From Planctomycetota bacterium (GTDB taxonomy: Bacteria > Planctomycetota > Planctomycetia > Planctomycetales > Planctomycetaceae), in NCBI GenBank assembly GCA_003671275.1, contig QWPB01000141.1, positions 1-40,344 on the forward strand: a stretch of DNA of 40,344 bases. Reading direction: 5' to 3'. Positions 10,059 to 25,850 of this stretch are shown here, piece by piece (the stretch's first letter is position 1; the number at the start of each line of letters is the position of its first letter). The notes under the pieces are model-generated. The model searched no databases, was not told where the DNA came from, and saw nothing but the letters and a program-made list of their open reading frames with translations. The translations under genes and the position numbers were made by a program.

Positions 10059-10484
10059 ATGGCAAAAAACATGGTGGCGCAGGTCAAGGTTCAGATCCCT
10101 GGTGGTCAGGCTACGCCTGCGCCTCCCGTGGGAACCTCTCTGGGGCCTCACGGTGTCAACATCGGTCAGTTCGTGAAGCAGTTCAACGATCGGACTAAAG
10201 AACTGAACGGGATGATTGTTCCCGCTCTGATCACCATCTACAGCGATCGCTCTTTTGAGTTCGTCCTGAAGAGCCCTCCGGCAGCTGTTCTTCTCAAGAA
10301 GGCTGCGGGGATCGCCAAGGGGGCTCAGAATGCCCGCACAGAGAAGGTGGGTCGCGTTACGCGGGCGCAGGTTGCTGAGATTGCCAAGGCGAAGCATGCC
10401 GACATGAACTCTTCAGGCCCCGAAGAGGCGTTTCGCGTGATTGCTGGTACCGCTCGCAGCATGGGGATTGAAGTCGTCGATTGA
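10059..10484 (+). CDS. rplK: 50S ribosomal protein L11
   Basis: A 141-residue L11, essentially the family's usual length. It binds 23S rRNA at the GTPase-associated centre and helps elongation factors and the stringent factor RelA. The N-terminal domain shows VKVQIPGGQATPAPPVGTSL and GPHGVNIGQFVKQFN; the C-terminal RNA-binding domain ends GTARSMGIEVVD. ATG at 10059 (MAKNMVAQ) is chosen over an upstream ATG at 10041, which would add a hydrophobic hexapeptide not seen in L11. It is first of the rplK-rplA pair. Confidence 0.97.
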   Translation: MAKNMVAQVKVQIPGGQATPAPPVGTSLGPHGVNIGQFVKQFNDRTKELNGMIVPALITIYSDRSFEFVLKSPPAAVLLKKAAGIAKGAQNARTEKVGRVTRAQVAEIAKAKHADMNSSGPEEAFRVIAGTARSMGIEVVD

Positions 10485-10544
10485 TGACGGCTCGGTACTC
10501 CGGCTGATTACGATTCAAGGTTCATTGGAAGCAAAGGCTCTCCC

Positions 10545-11252
10545 ATGTGGTTGTCGAAGCGGCAGAAGGTTCTCACTGAGCGTGCTGGCAAGATTGGCGT
10601 CGTCTCTGTTCTTGAGGCCGTCGCAGCTCTGAAGAAGTTTGAGACTGATCTTCCAAAGGGTGTTAAGCCTTGCAAGTTCGATCAGACGGTCTCCATCGCC
10701 ATGCGTTTGGGGATTGATCCCAAGCAGGCCGATCAGATCGTTCGCGGTACGATCGTGCTTCCCAATGGGATCGGCAAGTCCAAGTCCGTGCTCGTGTTCT
10801 GTCAGGGCGCCAATGTGGATGTCGCGTTGAAGGCCGGTGCGGCTTTCGCGGGCGGCAAAGAGTTGGCCGACAAGATCAAGGAAGGTTGGACCGACTTTGA
10901 TGTGGCCATTGCTACGCCCGACATGATGGGAGTGGTGGGTCCCTTGGGTCGCGTGCTTGGCCCTCGTGGCTTGATGCCGTCTCCCCGGGCTGGAACAGTG
11001 ACTCAGGACGTGGCTAATGCCGTCCGCGAGTACAAGGCCGGTAAGGTGGAGTTCCGTAATGACGATTACGGGATTGTTCACTCAATTGTCGGCAAGTTGT
11101 CGTTCGGTGAGCAGCAGTTGGCTGAGAATGTCGAAGCCATGATTCAACTGATTCGCACGCTGAAGCCAAATTCGTCCAAGGGGCAGTACATTCGCAGTGT
11201 GACGGTGGCTGCTACGCAGTCTCCGGGTGTGCGGATTTCCGTGTCGATGTAG
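10545..11252 (+). CDS. rplA: 50S ribosomal protein L1
   Basis: A 235-residue L1, the full usual length. L1 forms the mobile stalk next to the ribosomal E site and in many bacteria represses its own rplK-rplA mRNA. Recognised by [40 protein letters not shown] and the terminal [14 protein letters not shown] segment. The start [10 protein letters not shown] is slightly unusual but the only reasonable one. It lies 60 bases after rplK. Confidence 0.97.
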   Translation: MWLSKRQKVLTERAGKIGVVSVLEAVAALKKFETDLPKGVKPCKFDQTVSIAMRLGIDPKQADQIVRGTIVLPNGIGKSKSVLVFCQGANVDVALKAGAAFAGGKELADKIKEGWTDFDVAIATPDMMGVVGPLGRVLGPRGLMPSPRAGTVTQDVANAVREYKAGKVEFRNDDYGIVHSIVGKLSFGEQQLAENVEAMIQLIRTLKPNSSKGQYIRSVTVAATQSPGVRISVSM

Positions 11253-11429
11253 TTCGATGGCGGCGTTGCTGTCTGTCGGGTGAGTGTCTCGCAGCGAGAG
11301 CTGCTCTGTGTGCACCAGAAAACGTGTACCGCAGAAAACGCGAACAACAGGAAATGCCAGGTCGGGACGACGATAGTCGGCCAAAGAGCCAGATGGCTCT
11401 CAAACCGGGTTGGCAGGCACAGGTGATTT
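11253..11429 (+). promoter_or_regulatory. Candidate L10 (rplJ) leader
   Basis: A 177-base untranslated stretch ahead of rplJ holds several short hairpins: TCTCG-CAG-CGAGA (about 11288-11300), a GTGTGCAC...GTGTAC pair with an A-rich GAAAAC loop near 11310-11327, and AGAGCC-AGAT-GGCTCT just ahead of the ribosome site. In many bacteria the L10(L12)4 complex binds such a leader and represses rplJL. The assignment is by position and shape only. Confidence 0.35.
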
Positions 11430-11954
11430 ATGAGCAAGGCCGTCAAGCGTTTGATGATCGATGTGATCCTGGGAGAGCTCTCCGGGGCACGGGACATGAT
11501 CGTTCTGAATACCGCAAAGCTGGGACCTGTGAAGGATCATGCCCTGCGGACCGCATTGCGGGCAAAGGGGATCAAGATCCTTCAGGTTAAGAACACTTTG
11601 GCCAAGGTGGCTCTGAAGGAGACTGGCGTCACCGGTCTGGAAAGTTTGCTGGCTGGTCCCAGCGTACTGGTCTGGGGCGGCGAAGATGTTGTCATGTTGT
11701 CACGGGTGGTCGTCAAGATCGCTGGTGAAAATAAGGACATCGAGATTCGCGGCGGAACGGTGGATGGCCAGTCGCTCGATACAGCTGGAGTCGATGACCT
11801 CAGCAAGAGTCTGGGTCGGCCGGAATTGCTCAGCAAGATTTCTGGTTTGATTCTGGCTCCTGGTGCTCGTCTCGCGGGTGCCTTGCTTGGTGCGGGTGGT
11901 GTGGTGGCAGGTCAGATCAAGTCGATCGCTGACAAAGAGCCCGCTGCCGAGTAG
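11430..11954 (+). CDS. rplJ: 50S ribosomal protein L10
   Basis: A 174-residue L10. It anchors the L7/L12 dimers to the ribosomal stalk base. The N-terminal rRNA-binding domain shows [18 protein letters not shown] and [14 protein letters not shown] (the canonical 'VxKNTLaxxAl' motif); the C-terminal helix that carries L12 is the Ala/Leu-rich tail ([20 protein letters not shown]). AGGTG precedes the ATG. It is followed after 101 bases by rplL. Confidence 0.97.
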   Translation: MSKAVKRLMIDVILGELSGARDMIVLNTAKLGPVKDHALRTALRAKGIKILQVKNTLAKVALKETGVTGLESLLAGPSVLVWGGEDVVMLSRVVVKIAGENKDIEIRGGTVDGQSLDTAGVDDLSKSLGRPELLSKISGLILAPGARLAGALLGAGGVVAGQIKSIADKEPAAE

Positions 11955-12055
11955 TTGGAACACCTCCCGCGTTGGGCGGGTATGGGAACAACGTTTCGTG
12001 TGTCTTGCAGCCCCTGGGAATTCAGGCGGTCTGCCCTGTTTCTGGGAGAAATCCG

Positions 12056-12454
12056 ATGTCCGAAGCTCGTGAATTCGACGCGACCACCAAAGATCTTGGT
12101 GACAAGATTGTGGGTCTGACCCTTCTGCAGGCGAAGGCCTTGGCAGATTATCTCGAAGAAGTCCACGGCATTAAGCCGGCGGGCGGAGTCGCTGTCGCTG
12201 TGGCCGCTGGTCCGGCAGCTGCTGCTCCCGTGGTTGAAGCTAAGACCGAGTTCGACGTGATTCTGGCCGCTTTCGGCGAGAAAAAGCTGGAAGTCATCAA
12301 GGTCATCCGCACCATCACCGGTCTGGGGCTCAAGGAAGCCAAGGATCTGGTCGAAGGCGCTCCGAAGCCGGTCAAGACTGGCATTTCGAAGGAAGATGCC
12401 GACAAGATCAAGGCAGAGTTGACAGCTGCTGGCGCCACCGTCGAAATCAAGTAG
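12056..12454 (+). CDS. rplL: 50S ribosomal protein L7/L12
   Basis: A 132-residue L7/L12, the multicopy stalk protein that recruits translation GTPases. ATG at 12056 with GGGAGA 9 bases upstream gives [14 protein letters not shown]; the frame open from 11972 is leader. The N-terminal dimerisation helices (about 10-37) lead to an Ala/Val/Gly/Pro hinge (about 42-62) and then the conserved C-terminal domain: [55 protein letters not shown]. Confidence 0.97.
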   Translation: MSEAREFDATTKDLGDKIVGLTLLQAKALADYLEEVHGIKPAGGVAVAVAAGPAAAAPVVEAKTEFDVILAAFGEKKLEVIKVIRTITGLGLKEAKDLVEGAPKPVKTGISKEDADKIKAELTAAGATVEIK

Positions 12455-12946
12455 TTTTACTTGGGTGGCACGGGAATTCTTGAGGAATTCTTGTTCACTT
12501 GACGTTGACGTGGCTGACGACGATACTCTCAGGATCGACGTCGAAATCTAAACGCGCGAAACAGACAATTCACGAGAGGTGTGGCCTCGGACTGCACACC
12601 TCTCGTGTTGTTTCCGCGTCTGAAGCGTCTTGAAGCTATGCGCTTGTCGTGTGGTTTTAAGATGTGTCGCAGCATGATCGACTCGCTGACCCCTCAGCGT
12701 TCGTCCCTCTTTGGAGTGCAGCTCCTTGCGACAGTCTCATCGGATGGTGCGTGTTGTGTCTAGCTCAAAATCGGCGCCCATCAGCGGACAGTTGGAGACG
12801 ACTGCCCGCCTCTGTTCATTTATCGCCAGCTCGCCCCGGTGTGGCTTGAGCTGATTGAGTCCGCGATGTTGCGATTCGTGGATGGCTTGGCGACGGGCTA
12901 CTGTGGATCGCGTGATTGTCCTACCGCAGCACTGTGAGGATTTGGC
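12455..12946 (+). other. rplL-rpoB intergenic region, no gene seen
   Basis: A 492-base gap without a convincing gene. It contains a direct repeat GAATTCTTG (about 12472 and 12483), the strong hairpin at 12571-12607 listed separately, and about 340 bases of unassigned sequence up to rpoB. In E. coli the same gap holds an attenuator and an RNase III site, and the position here suggests a comparable role. I could not place a convincing internal promoter by eye. Confidence 0.6.
12571..12607 (+). terminator. Strong hairpin (attenuator or RNase site) before rpoB
   Basis: CACGAGAGGTGTG (12571-12583) and CACACCTCTCGTG (12595-12607) are perfect 13-bp inverted repeats with an 11-base loop, followed by TTGTTTCCGCG. 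The flanking CGCGAAA and TTTCCGCG could extend the pairing with small bulges. Its place between rplL and rpoB matches the attenuator position known from enterobacteria, which sets the ratio of ribosomal protein to polymerase. Confidence 0.6.
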
Positions 12947-15900
12947 ATGCCGGTTCCCGCTGAACGCTACATCAAGGCTTCGACGGTCCGCAATTTTGGG
13001 ACGCTGCCTGGTGGCTTCGATCTCTCGGATCTGACTCAGATTCAGACGGAGTCCTACGCACGGTTCCTGCAGCTGGATCGTCGTCCAGACCAGCGACGCG
13101 CTCAAGGATTGGAAGAAATCCTTCGAGAAGTGTTCCCGGTGATCAGCAATGATCAGCAATTCCGTCTGGAGTACGTGAAGTACGAACTGGGAAAGCCCCG
13201 GTACACTCCAACGGAATGTCGCCAATTGCGACTGACCTACGGTATGCCTTTCCGTATTTGGCTGCGACTCGTCAAGGAGCAGCCGATTGAGGAAGAGGTC
13301 TACCTCGGCGATATTCCGATCATGCTCGGCGGTGGCGAGTTCATCGTCAACGGTGCTGAGCGGTGCGTGGTGTCCCAGCTGCATCGTTCCCCGGGTGTCG
13401 ACTTTGTGAAGTCGGAAGAGCCGGGTGAGCGTCGGACCTATTCCTGCCGCGTGATTCCGGAACGCGGAAGCTGGATCGAGTTCGTCGTCAGCAAGAAGGA
13501 AACGCTGGGTGTGCGTATCGATCAGAGCGGTCGCTTCTCCGCGATGACTCTCCTGCGGGCTATGGATGCCAACTACACATCGAGCAGCTCTCTTTTGAAG
13601 TTGTTCTATGATGTCGAAACCGTCAAGGTGGCCAAGGTCGGAGCCGAAGGGCTGGTCGGCAAGTGGGCTGCGGATGACATCGTTTATGGAGAGGGCGAGC
13701 GCCTCGGAGAAATCATCGTCGAGTGCGGCCATCGGATCATGAAGTCCACGGCTGCGGAAATCGTTGAGGCCGGGATTAAGCAGGCCGAAGTGATTGCCAA
13801 AGTCGAAGATCCGCTGATCATCAATAGCGTGCTGGAGGATTCGACTAGCAGCCATGAAGAAGCCCTGCTGAAAATCTATCAGCGGCTTCGTCCGGGCAAT
13901 CCTCCGCAGCTCGAAAAAGCCATCGATCTGTTCCGTGAGAAGTTCTTCGACGTCAATCGTTATCGATTGGGGCGAGTGGGCCGGTTCCGTATCAACCGGA
14001 AGTTTGGTCAGGACATTCCCGATGACGAGATGACCCTTCGGGCTGAGGACTTTATCAACTCGATTCGCTATCTGGTGAAGCTGCGGGTGGGGGATCAGTC
14101 GGCCCATGTGGACGACATCGACAACCTCGGCAACCGGCGGTTGCGGACGATCGACGAACTGGCATCAGAAGAGATTCGCAAGGGCTTCCTGAAGCTCCGC
14201 CGCACGGTCGTGGAGCGGATGGCGATGAAGGATGTCCAGGAGATGTCCCCGCGTTCATTGGTGAATCCCAAGAGCGTCTCGGCGGCCATCGAATACTTCT
14301 TCGGACGCAGTGAACTGTCTCAGGTTGTCGACCAGACGAACCCGCTGTCGATGTTGACGCATGAACGGCGTCTGTCAGCGCTGGGACCTGGGGGCTTGAA
14401 CCGCAAGCGTGCGGGCTTTGAGGTTCGCGACGTTCACATCTCGCATTACGGTCGTATCTGCCCGATTGAGACCCCCGAAGGCACGAACATCGGTCTGATT
14501 TCGAGCCTGTCGATCTACGCCAAGGTGGATGACTACGGCTTTCTGATCTCTCCGTATCGTAAGGTGCATAACACCAAGATCGGAGAAGAGATTGAATGGC
14601 TTCGCGCCGATGAAGAGGCCAACGTGATGGTGGCCCCCGCCGACACCCGTGTCGAGAAGGGCAAGCTCATTGACGAACGCGTCCTGGCACGCTGGCACAA
14701 TGACGTCCACTGGGTTGAGGCAAAGCAGATCCAGTACATGGACGTGGCTGCGGCTCAGATGGTCGGTATCTCTGCGGGTCTGATTCCATTCCTTGAGCAT
14801 GACGACGCCAACCGCGCCCTGATGGGTTCGAATATGCAGCGGCAGGGTGTGCCCCTGCTGATCACCGAGCCACCACTGGTGGGCACGGGGATGGAAGATG
14901 AAGTTCCCAAGTATTCTGGCATGACGCCGCGCGCCGAGCGAGCGGGCAAGGTGACCTATGTCGATGCTGATCGCATCGAAATCGATGGGAAGAAATATCC
15001 CATGCGAAAGTACACCGGTCTGAACGAGCGGACCTGTCTCAATCAGAAGCCGCTCGTCCGCATGGGACAGAAAGTCAAACGGGGAGAGATCCTCGCTGAC
15101 AGTGCCGCCACTCGCGATGGAATTTTGTCCCTGGGACGGAACGTGCTGGTCGCGTTCATGTCGTGGGAAGGGTTCAACTTCGAAGATGCGATCATCCTGT
15201 CTGAACGTCTGGTGAAGGATGACGTATACACCTCGATTCACATCGATGAATTCGACGTGGAAATCCGCGAGACAAAGCTGGGTCGTGAAGAGTTCACCCG
15301 TGACATCCCGAATGTCAGTGAGAAGGCCCTCCGCCATCTCGATGACAACGGCATTGTCCATGTCGGAACTCGGGTCCGTCCGGGCGATATCCTCGTCGGT
15401 AAGGTCACGCCGAAGGCCAAGGCCGAGCTGACGCCCGAAGAAAAGCTGCTACATGCGATCTTCGGCAAGGCCGGGGAAGACGTGAAGAACGAATCGCTGG
15501 AAGTTCCCAGCGGTGTCGAGGGGATCGTCATCCATACCGAGAAGTTCTCTCGCCGGATGAGCCTGTCGGAAGCCGACAAGAAAAAGTTTGACCAGGATGT
15601 GAAGCGGGTCGAACAGGAAGGCTACAAGCGAGTCGCTGAAGGCTTCCTGGCCTTCATCAAGGAACTGGATGGCGTGCTCGGCAAGCACGTGACCGACGAC
15701 GATGGACGCGAACTGCGTTCGATCGAAGACTTCAAGTTTCTCGCCGAATTCGCTCGCAAGTTTGAAGTCCACTTCGAGACGCTGGATATTCGCAGTCCGC
15801 AAAAGCAGGCCGACGCCCGCAAGTTGTTCAAGGACAGCTGGCCGCTGGTGATTGATGTCATCGATGATGCCGAACTCAAGAACAACAGCATGAAGCGTGG

Positions 15901-16657
15901 CGATGAACTGCCCAACGGCGTGCTTCAAATGGTCAAGGTCTACGTTTCGTCGAAGCGACAGATCTCGGTTGGTGACAAGATGGCCGGTCGCCACGGGAAC
16001 AAGGGGGTGATCTCCAAGATTCTGCCGATCGAAGACATGCCGTACCTTCCGGATGGAACGCCTGTTGACATTGTTCTCAATCCGCTGGGCGTGCCAAGCC
16101 GCATGAATGTGGGGCAGATTCTGGAAACTCACCTCGGGTGGGCGGCCTCCAAGATGGGCTACCGGGCGATCTGCCCGGTGTTCGATGGAGCTGCGGAAGA
16201 GGAGATTCGCGAATGTCTGAAGGAAGCGGGACTTCCTGAGGAAGGCAAGGCTCGGCTGCATGATGGCCGGACCGGCGAATTGATGGAGCAGAAGACGACG
16301 GTCGGCATCATCTACATGTTGAAGCTGCACCATTTGGTGGACGACAAGGTTCACGCACGGGCGACTGGACCGTACTCGCTCATCACTCAGCAGCCTCTGG
16401 GCGGCAAGGCTCGCTTCGGCGGTCAGCGGTTCGGGGAAATGGAAGTGTGGGCACTGGAAGCATACGGTGCCGCCTACATTCTCCAGGAGTTGCTGACGGT
16501 CAAGAGCGACGACGTCGAAGGCCGAACCAAGATTTACGAATCGATGGTCAAGGGCGAGAACACGCTCGAAGCGGGCACGCCTGCCAGTTTCGACGTGCTC
16601 ATCAACGAAATCCGCGGCCTGTGCCTGAATGTGCAGATGGAAAAGGCGAAGGTTTAA
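12947..16657 (+). CDS. rpoB: DNA-directed RNA polymerase subunit beta
   Basis: A 1236-residue beta subunit, somewhat shorter than E. coli (1342), as expected for a lineage lacking some of its inserts. Landmarks: [20 protein letters not shown] (lobe), the rifampicin pocket (residues 456-480; [25 protein letters not shown]), [38 protein letters not shown], and the C-terminal [20 protein letters not shown]. With an offset of 54 from E. coli, D462, H472 and S477 correspond to D516, H526 and S531 and are the sensitive-type residues; only N518 is changed (T464). GAGGA precedes the ATG. A hairpin separates it from rpoC. Confidence 0.98.
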   Translation: MPVPAERYIKASTVRNFGTLPGGFDLSDLTQIQTESYARFLQLDRRPDQRRAQGLEEILREVFPVISNDQQFRLEYVKYELGKPRYTPTECRQLRLTYGMPFRIWLRLVKEQPIEEEVYLGDIPIMLGGGEFIVNGAERCVVSQLHRSPGVDFVKSEEPGERRTYSCRVIPERGSWIEFVVSKKETLGVRIDQSGRFSAMTLLRAMDANYTSSSSLLKLFYDVETVKVAKVGAEGLVGKWAADDIVYGEGERLGEIIVECGHRIMKSTAAEIVEAGIKQAEVIAKVEDPLIINSVLEDSTSSHEEALLKIYQRLRPGNPPQLEKAIDLFREKFFDVNRYRLGRVGRFRINRKFGQDIPDDEMTLRAEDFINSIRYLVKLRVGDQSAHVDDIDNLGNRRLRTIDELASEEIRKGFLKLRRTVVERMAMKDVQEMSPRSLVNPKSVSAAIEYFFGRSELSQVVDQTNPLSMLTHERRLSALGPGGLNRKRAGFEVRDVHISHYGRICPIETPEGTNIGLISSLSIYAKVDDYGFLISPYRKVHNTKIGEEIEWLRADEEANVMVAPADTRVEKGKLIDERVLARWHNDVHWVEAKQIQYMDVAAAQMVGISAGLIPFLEHDDANRALMGSNMQRQGVPLLITEPPLVGTGMEDEVPKYSGMTPRAERAGKVTYVDADRIEIDGKKYPMRKYTGLNERTCLNQKPLVRMGQKVKRGEILADSAATRDGILSLGRNVLVAFMSWEGFNFEDAIILSERLVKDDVYTSIHIDEFDVEIRETKLGREEFTRDIPNVSEKALRHLDDNGIVHVGTRVRPGDILVGKVTPKAKAELTPEEKLLHAIFGKAGEDVKNESLEVPSGVEGIVIHTEKFSRRMSLSEADKKKFDQDVKRVEQEGYKRVAEGFLAFIKELDGVLGKHVTDDDGRELRSIEDFKFLAEFARKFEVHFETLDIRSPQKQADARKLFKDSWPLVIDVIDDAELKNNSMKRGDELPNGVLQMVKVYVSSKRQISVGDKMAGRHGNKGVISKILPIEDMPYLPDGTPVDIVLNPLGVPSRMNVGQILETHLGWAASKMGYRAICPVFDGAAEEEIRECLKEAGLPEEGKARLHDGRTGELMEQKTTVGIIYMLKLHHLVDDKVHARATGPYSLITQQPLGGKARFGGQRFGEMEVWALEAYGAAYILQELLTVKSDDVEGRTKIYESMVKGENTLEAGTPASFDVLINEIRGLCLNVQMEKAKV

Positions 16658-16670
16658 CCATTCGCAGCAA

Positions 16671-16694
16671 CGCGGGTGACCTCGGTCACCCGCG
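16671..16694 (+). terminator. GC-rich hairpin between rpoB and rpoC
   Basis: CGCGGGTGAC (16671-16680) and GTCACCCGCG (16685-16694) form a perfect 10-bp stem closed by a CTCG tetraloop, followed by ACAACTTTTC. Full termination here would uncouple rpoC from rpoB, so mRNA processing or stabilisation seems more likely. Confidence 0.5.
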
Positions 16695-16760
16695 ACAACT
16701 TTTCATCTCGCAACTTCCTGCCCTCTGACAACACACATCACTCCTTCCCGGGAGATCGCC

Positions 16761-21104
<4,344 letters not shown>

Positions 21105-21133
21105 CGGTGTGTAAGCACGCCGCTTGAAACTGG

Positions 21134-21160
21134 AACGCCCCGAGTGAATCTCGGGGCGTT
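21134..21160 (+). terminator. Terminator-like hairpin after rpoC
   Basis: AACGCCCCGAG (21134-21144) and CTCGGGGCGTT (21150-21160) form a perfect 11-bp stem with a TGAAT loop, 30 bases after the rpoC stop. Only TTC follows instead of a T-run, the same pattern as the other hairpins in this operon. Confidence 0.7.
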
Positions 21161-21353
21161 CGGCATTGGGGTTCCGCGAAAGCTCGGTGGCGATCAACTT
21201 GATGCGGCCCCGATTGACCGGATATTTCCTGGTGCGGTACAACCCCATCTGCAAGTCGTGGCGGTTTCCTCACCATTCGTAGCGGTGGGCGTTGCGATTT
21301 GAGTGCTGGGAGTCGAGTGGGCGGCAGGGCGCTAGCCGCCGCTTCTGCGGTTG

Positions 21354-21411
21354 TGGGATAGGCTTCCAGCCTGTCATTTATGCTAAGACGACAGGCTGGA
21401 AGCCTACCCCA
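21354..21411. repeat. Long palindrome ahead of thrS (REP-like)
   Basis: The left arm 21354-21375 (TGGGATAGGCTTCCAGCCTG...) and right arm 21390-21411 (...CTGGAAGCCTACCCCA) are inverted repeats of 22 bp with one mismatch (A/G at the fifth base), around a 14-base A+T-rich loop. It is 53 bases before the thrS start. The sequence looks like a mobile or dispersed palindromic repeat rather than a T-box, because no T-box features were seen. A regulatory role for thrS is possible. Confidence 0.75.
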
Positions 21412-21463
21412 CGAAACGGTAACCGCCGCTCACAGACTCACCTCTGTCAGGCTTTCACGATCC

Positions 21464-23650
<2,187 letters not shown>

Positions 23651-23682
23651 GCCGTACGCCGGACATCCTCGTCCGTCGCGTT

Positions 23683-23720
23683 GGGTGCCACTGGCGGTCG
23701 CTTTGGGCCGCCAGTGTTTT
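23683..23720. repeat. REP element, left copy flanking the RAYT pseudogene
   Basis: A 38-bp sequence (GGGTGCCACTGGCGGTCGCT...) that is the exact reverse complement of 24471-24508. Inside it, CACTGGCGG and CCGCCAGTG form a 9-bp stem around a 10-base loop, the normal shape of a REP. It starts 33 bases after the thrS stop. Confidence 0.85.
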
Positions 23721-23769
23721 TGAGCGTGGAGCGACCATGACCCGACCCTCCCGGAGTCGAGCGTCTCAG

Positions 23770-23797
23770 CACTGGCGAGTCAAAGCCCTCGCCAGTG
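23770..23797. repeat. REP-like hairpin, variant copy
   Basis: CACTGGCGA (23770-23778) and TCGCCAGTG (23789-23797) form a 9-bp stem, and GGCAC follows. It is a close variant of the flanking REP with a compensating change in both arms (GG/CC to GA/TC). A partial further copy (GGGCCGCCAGCATTTT) lies at about 23810-23825. Confidence 0.7.
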
Positions 23798-23845
23798 GCA
23801 CACCAAGTTGGGCCGCCAGCATTTTCGCGGTAGACTCACCTCAAC

Positions 23846-24424
23846 ATGAACAGCCACCGCAAGACCATCCGGCATTTCCACGAACCAGGCGACCTGCATG
23901 AGTTGACATTCTCGTGCTATCGGCGGATGCAGCTGCTCACCAATGATGTCTGGCGAGAAATGCTCTGCCGGTCGATCGACAAGGCCATGATTCGCTGAAA
24001 CTTTCGGCTGGTGGCCTTTGTGCTGATGCCGGAGCATGTGCATCTGCTGGTCTATCCCACGACGGCCTCCGTCGAGATCGACAACCTGCTCTCGGCCATC
24101 AAACAGCCGTATTCCGTCAAGATCAAGAACGTACTCCTGGCCTCTGGCAGTGATCTCATCCATCGGCTCACAGTGCAAGAGAGACCGGGAAAAAAAGTCT
24201 TTCGGTACTGGCAGGAAGGGCCGGGCTACGACCGGAATCTGTCCAGCCAGAAAGCTGTGCTGGCAGCTATCGACTACATCCACCGGAACCCGATTCGCCG
24301 AGGGTTGGTCGATGAGATGACGCACTGGAAATGGTCGAGTGCCCGCTGGTATACCTCGGAAAGACAGATCGTCGATTCCGACTTGCCGACGATTCACGGC
24401 CTCCCGCCGGAGTTCTTCGATTGA
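23846..24424 (+). pseudogene. REP-associated tyrosine transposase (RAYT), interrupted by a stop
   Basis: Reading from ATG 23846 gives MNSHRKTIRHFHEPGDLHEL, the usual N-terminus of IS200/Y1-type RAYT proteins, until a TGA at 23996-23998. The same frame goes on without loss with LVAFVLMPEHVHLLVYP, which holds the HUH-family H-V-H metal motif, and continues to 24424 through IHRNPIRRGLVDEMTHWKWSSARWY, a hallmark of the family. Without the stop it would be about 192 residues, a normal RAYT length. No frameshift is needed, so a single base change (for example CGA or TGG to TGA) explains the break. Perfect inverted REP copies flank it at 23683 and 24471. The fragment from an internal start (about 138 residues) might be made but lacks the first beta strand. 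Confidence 0.85.
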
Positions 24425-24470
24425 GGTGGCCCAGTGAAAGGGGACAACCTTTTGAACAAGTCGATCGCCG

Positions 24471-24508
24471 AAAACACTGGCGGCCCAAAGCGACCGCCAG
24501 TGGCACCC
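24471..24508. repeat. REP element, right copy flanking the RAYT pseudogene
   Basis: A 38-bp perfect inverted copy of 23683-23720 (AAAACACTGGCGGCCCAAAG...), 46 bases after the transposase stop. The identity ends sharply on both sides. Confidence 0.85.
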
Positions 24509-24663
24509 GGCGGGAGATCCTGAGCGATGATGTCCCAACTCATACTGCACCTAACGACTGCGGTAACCGGTGTTGCCGCGATAGATTGTCCATTTCAAAT
24601 CTGCGTGAACGGCAACTCCGGTTCACCGCTTTGTTCGCATTTGGCTTGTCGCAGCAACAGACG

Positions 24664-25197
24664 CTAGCCCCTGATTGCAGCCCCAAGCCATGCTATCAGA
24701 ACTGAAATGATTGGAAAAGAAATGGAATTCCGAACATGGTACGCTGAAGCCCAACCAGCTGAGTAACGTTTCACCCACGGAGTCGCAGCCAGTGAGACAG
24801 CCATAATGCAACTGTTCACAATCGGAGGCCAAGTGACGATTGCCCATGCAGCTCCTATGCCCTCATGGTCATGTTTCATAGCGTTGATACACACCCAAAA
24901 CAGAAAGCCTGTGGGAACAACGAATAGGGTGAAGTAGAAGAATATGATCTCAGCAGATTCGTTGTAAATCCCACCCGACGCAAGTAATTTGGCATCATGC
25001 GGACGTGATCGATAGCCATAGCGAAACCCCATGACGCCAGCCAAAACGAATGCAAATACTTCGATCGCGACACCTTCGTCCATAAACCAAGGAAACCATG
25101 GTTTGATGATGAATATCGCGATACTCAAGAAGCTAATGAATGAAACGCAACAAGACAAAATCGCAAACGCAGTTCCTCTGACAATTCGAGTCATCAT
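24664..25197 (-). CDS. Small multi-pass membrane protein, unknown
   Basis: A minus-strand protein of 177 residues if it starts at the ATG at 25197 (MMTRIVRGTAF...); the frame is open upstream to an ATG at 25272, which would add 25 residues. Five hydrophobic stretches look like membrane helices: AILSCCVSFISFLSIAIFII, IEVFAFVLAGVMGF, IIFFYFTLFVVPTGFLFWVC, AIVTWPPIVNSCIMAVSLAA and SFPIISVLIAWLGAAI. I do not recognise the family. The DNA is clearly richer in A+T than its surroundings and lies beside the RAYT pseudogene and repeat array, which suggests recent arrival. The length, the repeated membrane pattern and the lack of a competing frame support a real gene. Confidence 0.6.
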   Translation of the reverse strand: MMTRIVRGTAFAILSCCVSFISFLSIAIFIIKPWFPWFMDEGVAIEVFAFVLAGVMGFRYGYRSRPHDAKLLASGGIYNESAEIIFFYFTLFVVPTGFLFWVCINAMKHDHEGIGAAWAIVTWPPIVNSCIMAVSLAATPWVKRYSAGWASAYHVRNSISFPIISVLIAWLGAAIRG

Positions 25198-25510
25198 CAA
25201 AGATCTCAATGCGAACAGGTATTCGACCGCCGATGTGCGGTAGAATCTTACCGCAGTTTGGCGGTGCGGCATGGATTTGTCAATTTTGATGCGTCAGACT
25301 GGCAAACGAGTTGCGACGGAACGCTGGACGAAATCCCATACTACACCGCACTTGGCCTCTATGCTATGCCGCAATCTTCACAATCGTACTTTCGGGTGAG
25401 TCGCGTATCAGTCGGTATCACTGTCCGTCGGGACGCGGCGGAAAGATCTCCCGACGCTGAAACCGCCTCGTTCGACGTGCCGTGGATCTCGCGAGGCGGG
25501 CTGGTGGTTT

Positions 25511-25591
25511 CGGATCGGGTGGCACACCCCTGAGTCTTCGAAGGGGGTGGCGAGCGTCAATGGTCCACGGGCTTCGCAAAGCCTCAGACCG
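25511..25591. repeat. 81-bp direct repeat, copy 1
   Basis: CGGATCGGGTGGCACACCCC... through ...CCTCAGACCG. It matches 25761-25841 with two substitutions, and the two copies are exactly 250 bp apart. It includes a small GGGTG-GCA-CACCC hairpin that shares the GGCAC foot of the nearby REPs. Confidence 0.9.
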
Positions 25592-25601
25592 TGCCGGGTG
25601 C

Positions 25602-25620
25602 CACGGCTCTGTGAGCCGTG
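25602..25620. repeat. REP-like hairpin
   Basis: CACGGCT-CTGTG-AGCCGTG, a 7-bp perfect stem with a 5-base loop, preceded by GGGTGC. It has the same GTGCCAC foot as the REPs around the RAYT but a different stem sequence. Confidence 0.6.
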
Positions 25621-25653
25621 CTGCTTGATCCACGACTCCCGGCTGTGAAGAGG

Positions 25654-25672
25654 CACTGCTCACAGAGCAGTG
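25654..25672. repeat. REP-like hairpin
   Basis: CACTGCT-CACAG-AGCAGTG, a 7-bp perfect stem followed by GCAC. The foot matches the REP family in the opposite orientation to the hairpin at 25602. Confidence 0.6.
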
Positions 25673-25760
25673 GCACGCTCAGAATTTCGCGGGTGTCTCC
25701 AGTCGACAGCCTTCTGTCTACTGACGCGGCGATGCCGGAAGAGGATTGAACTCGAACGGC

Positions 25761-25841
25761 CGGATCGGGTGGCACACCCCTGAGTCTTCGAAGGGGGTGG
25801 CGAGCGTCAATGGACCACGGCCTTCGCAAAGCCTCAGACCG
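25761..25841. repeat. 81-bp direct repeat, copy 2
   Basis: Second copy of 25511-25591, differing at two positions (TGGACC for TGGTCC, and GGCCTT for GGGCTT). The sequence between the copies is not repeated. Confidence 0.9.
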
Positions 25842-25850
25842 CGTTGTGTG

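Larger units (their letters stand above)
21105..21463 (+). other. rpoC-thrS intergenic region with two palindromes, no gene
   Basis: A 359-base gap. It holds the rpoC-end hairpin (21134-21160) and a 22-bp inverted repeat (21354-21411), both listed separately. Between them are about 190 bases in which I see no gene, tRNA or clear promoter. Confidence 0.6.

Noticed and set aside
12581-12763. Small open frame in the rplL-rpoB gap
   Set aside because: It starts inside the attenuator hairpin, has no ribosome site and no recognisable protein character.
14312-14385. Rifampicin resistance in rpoB
   Set aside because: D462, H472 and S477 (E. coli D516, H526, S531) are the sensitive-type residues; the T464 for N518 change alone does not support a resistance claim.
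21380-21463. ATG at 21380 as the thrS start
   Set aside because: It lies inside the loop and right arm of the palindrome and would add 28 residues ahead of the TGS domain, which normally begins the protein.
23780-24550. 256-codon minus-strand frame across the RAYT region
   Set aside because: It runs through both REP copies and opposite the transposase; its ends are translated REP sequence. The plus strand carries the recognisable RAYT.
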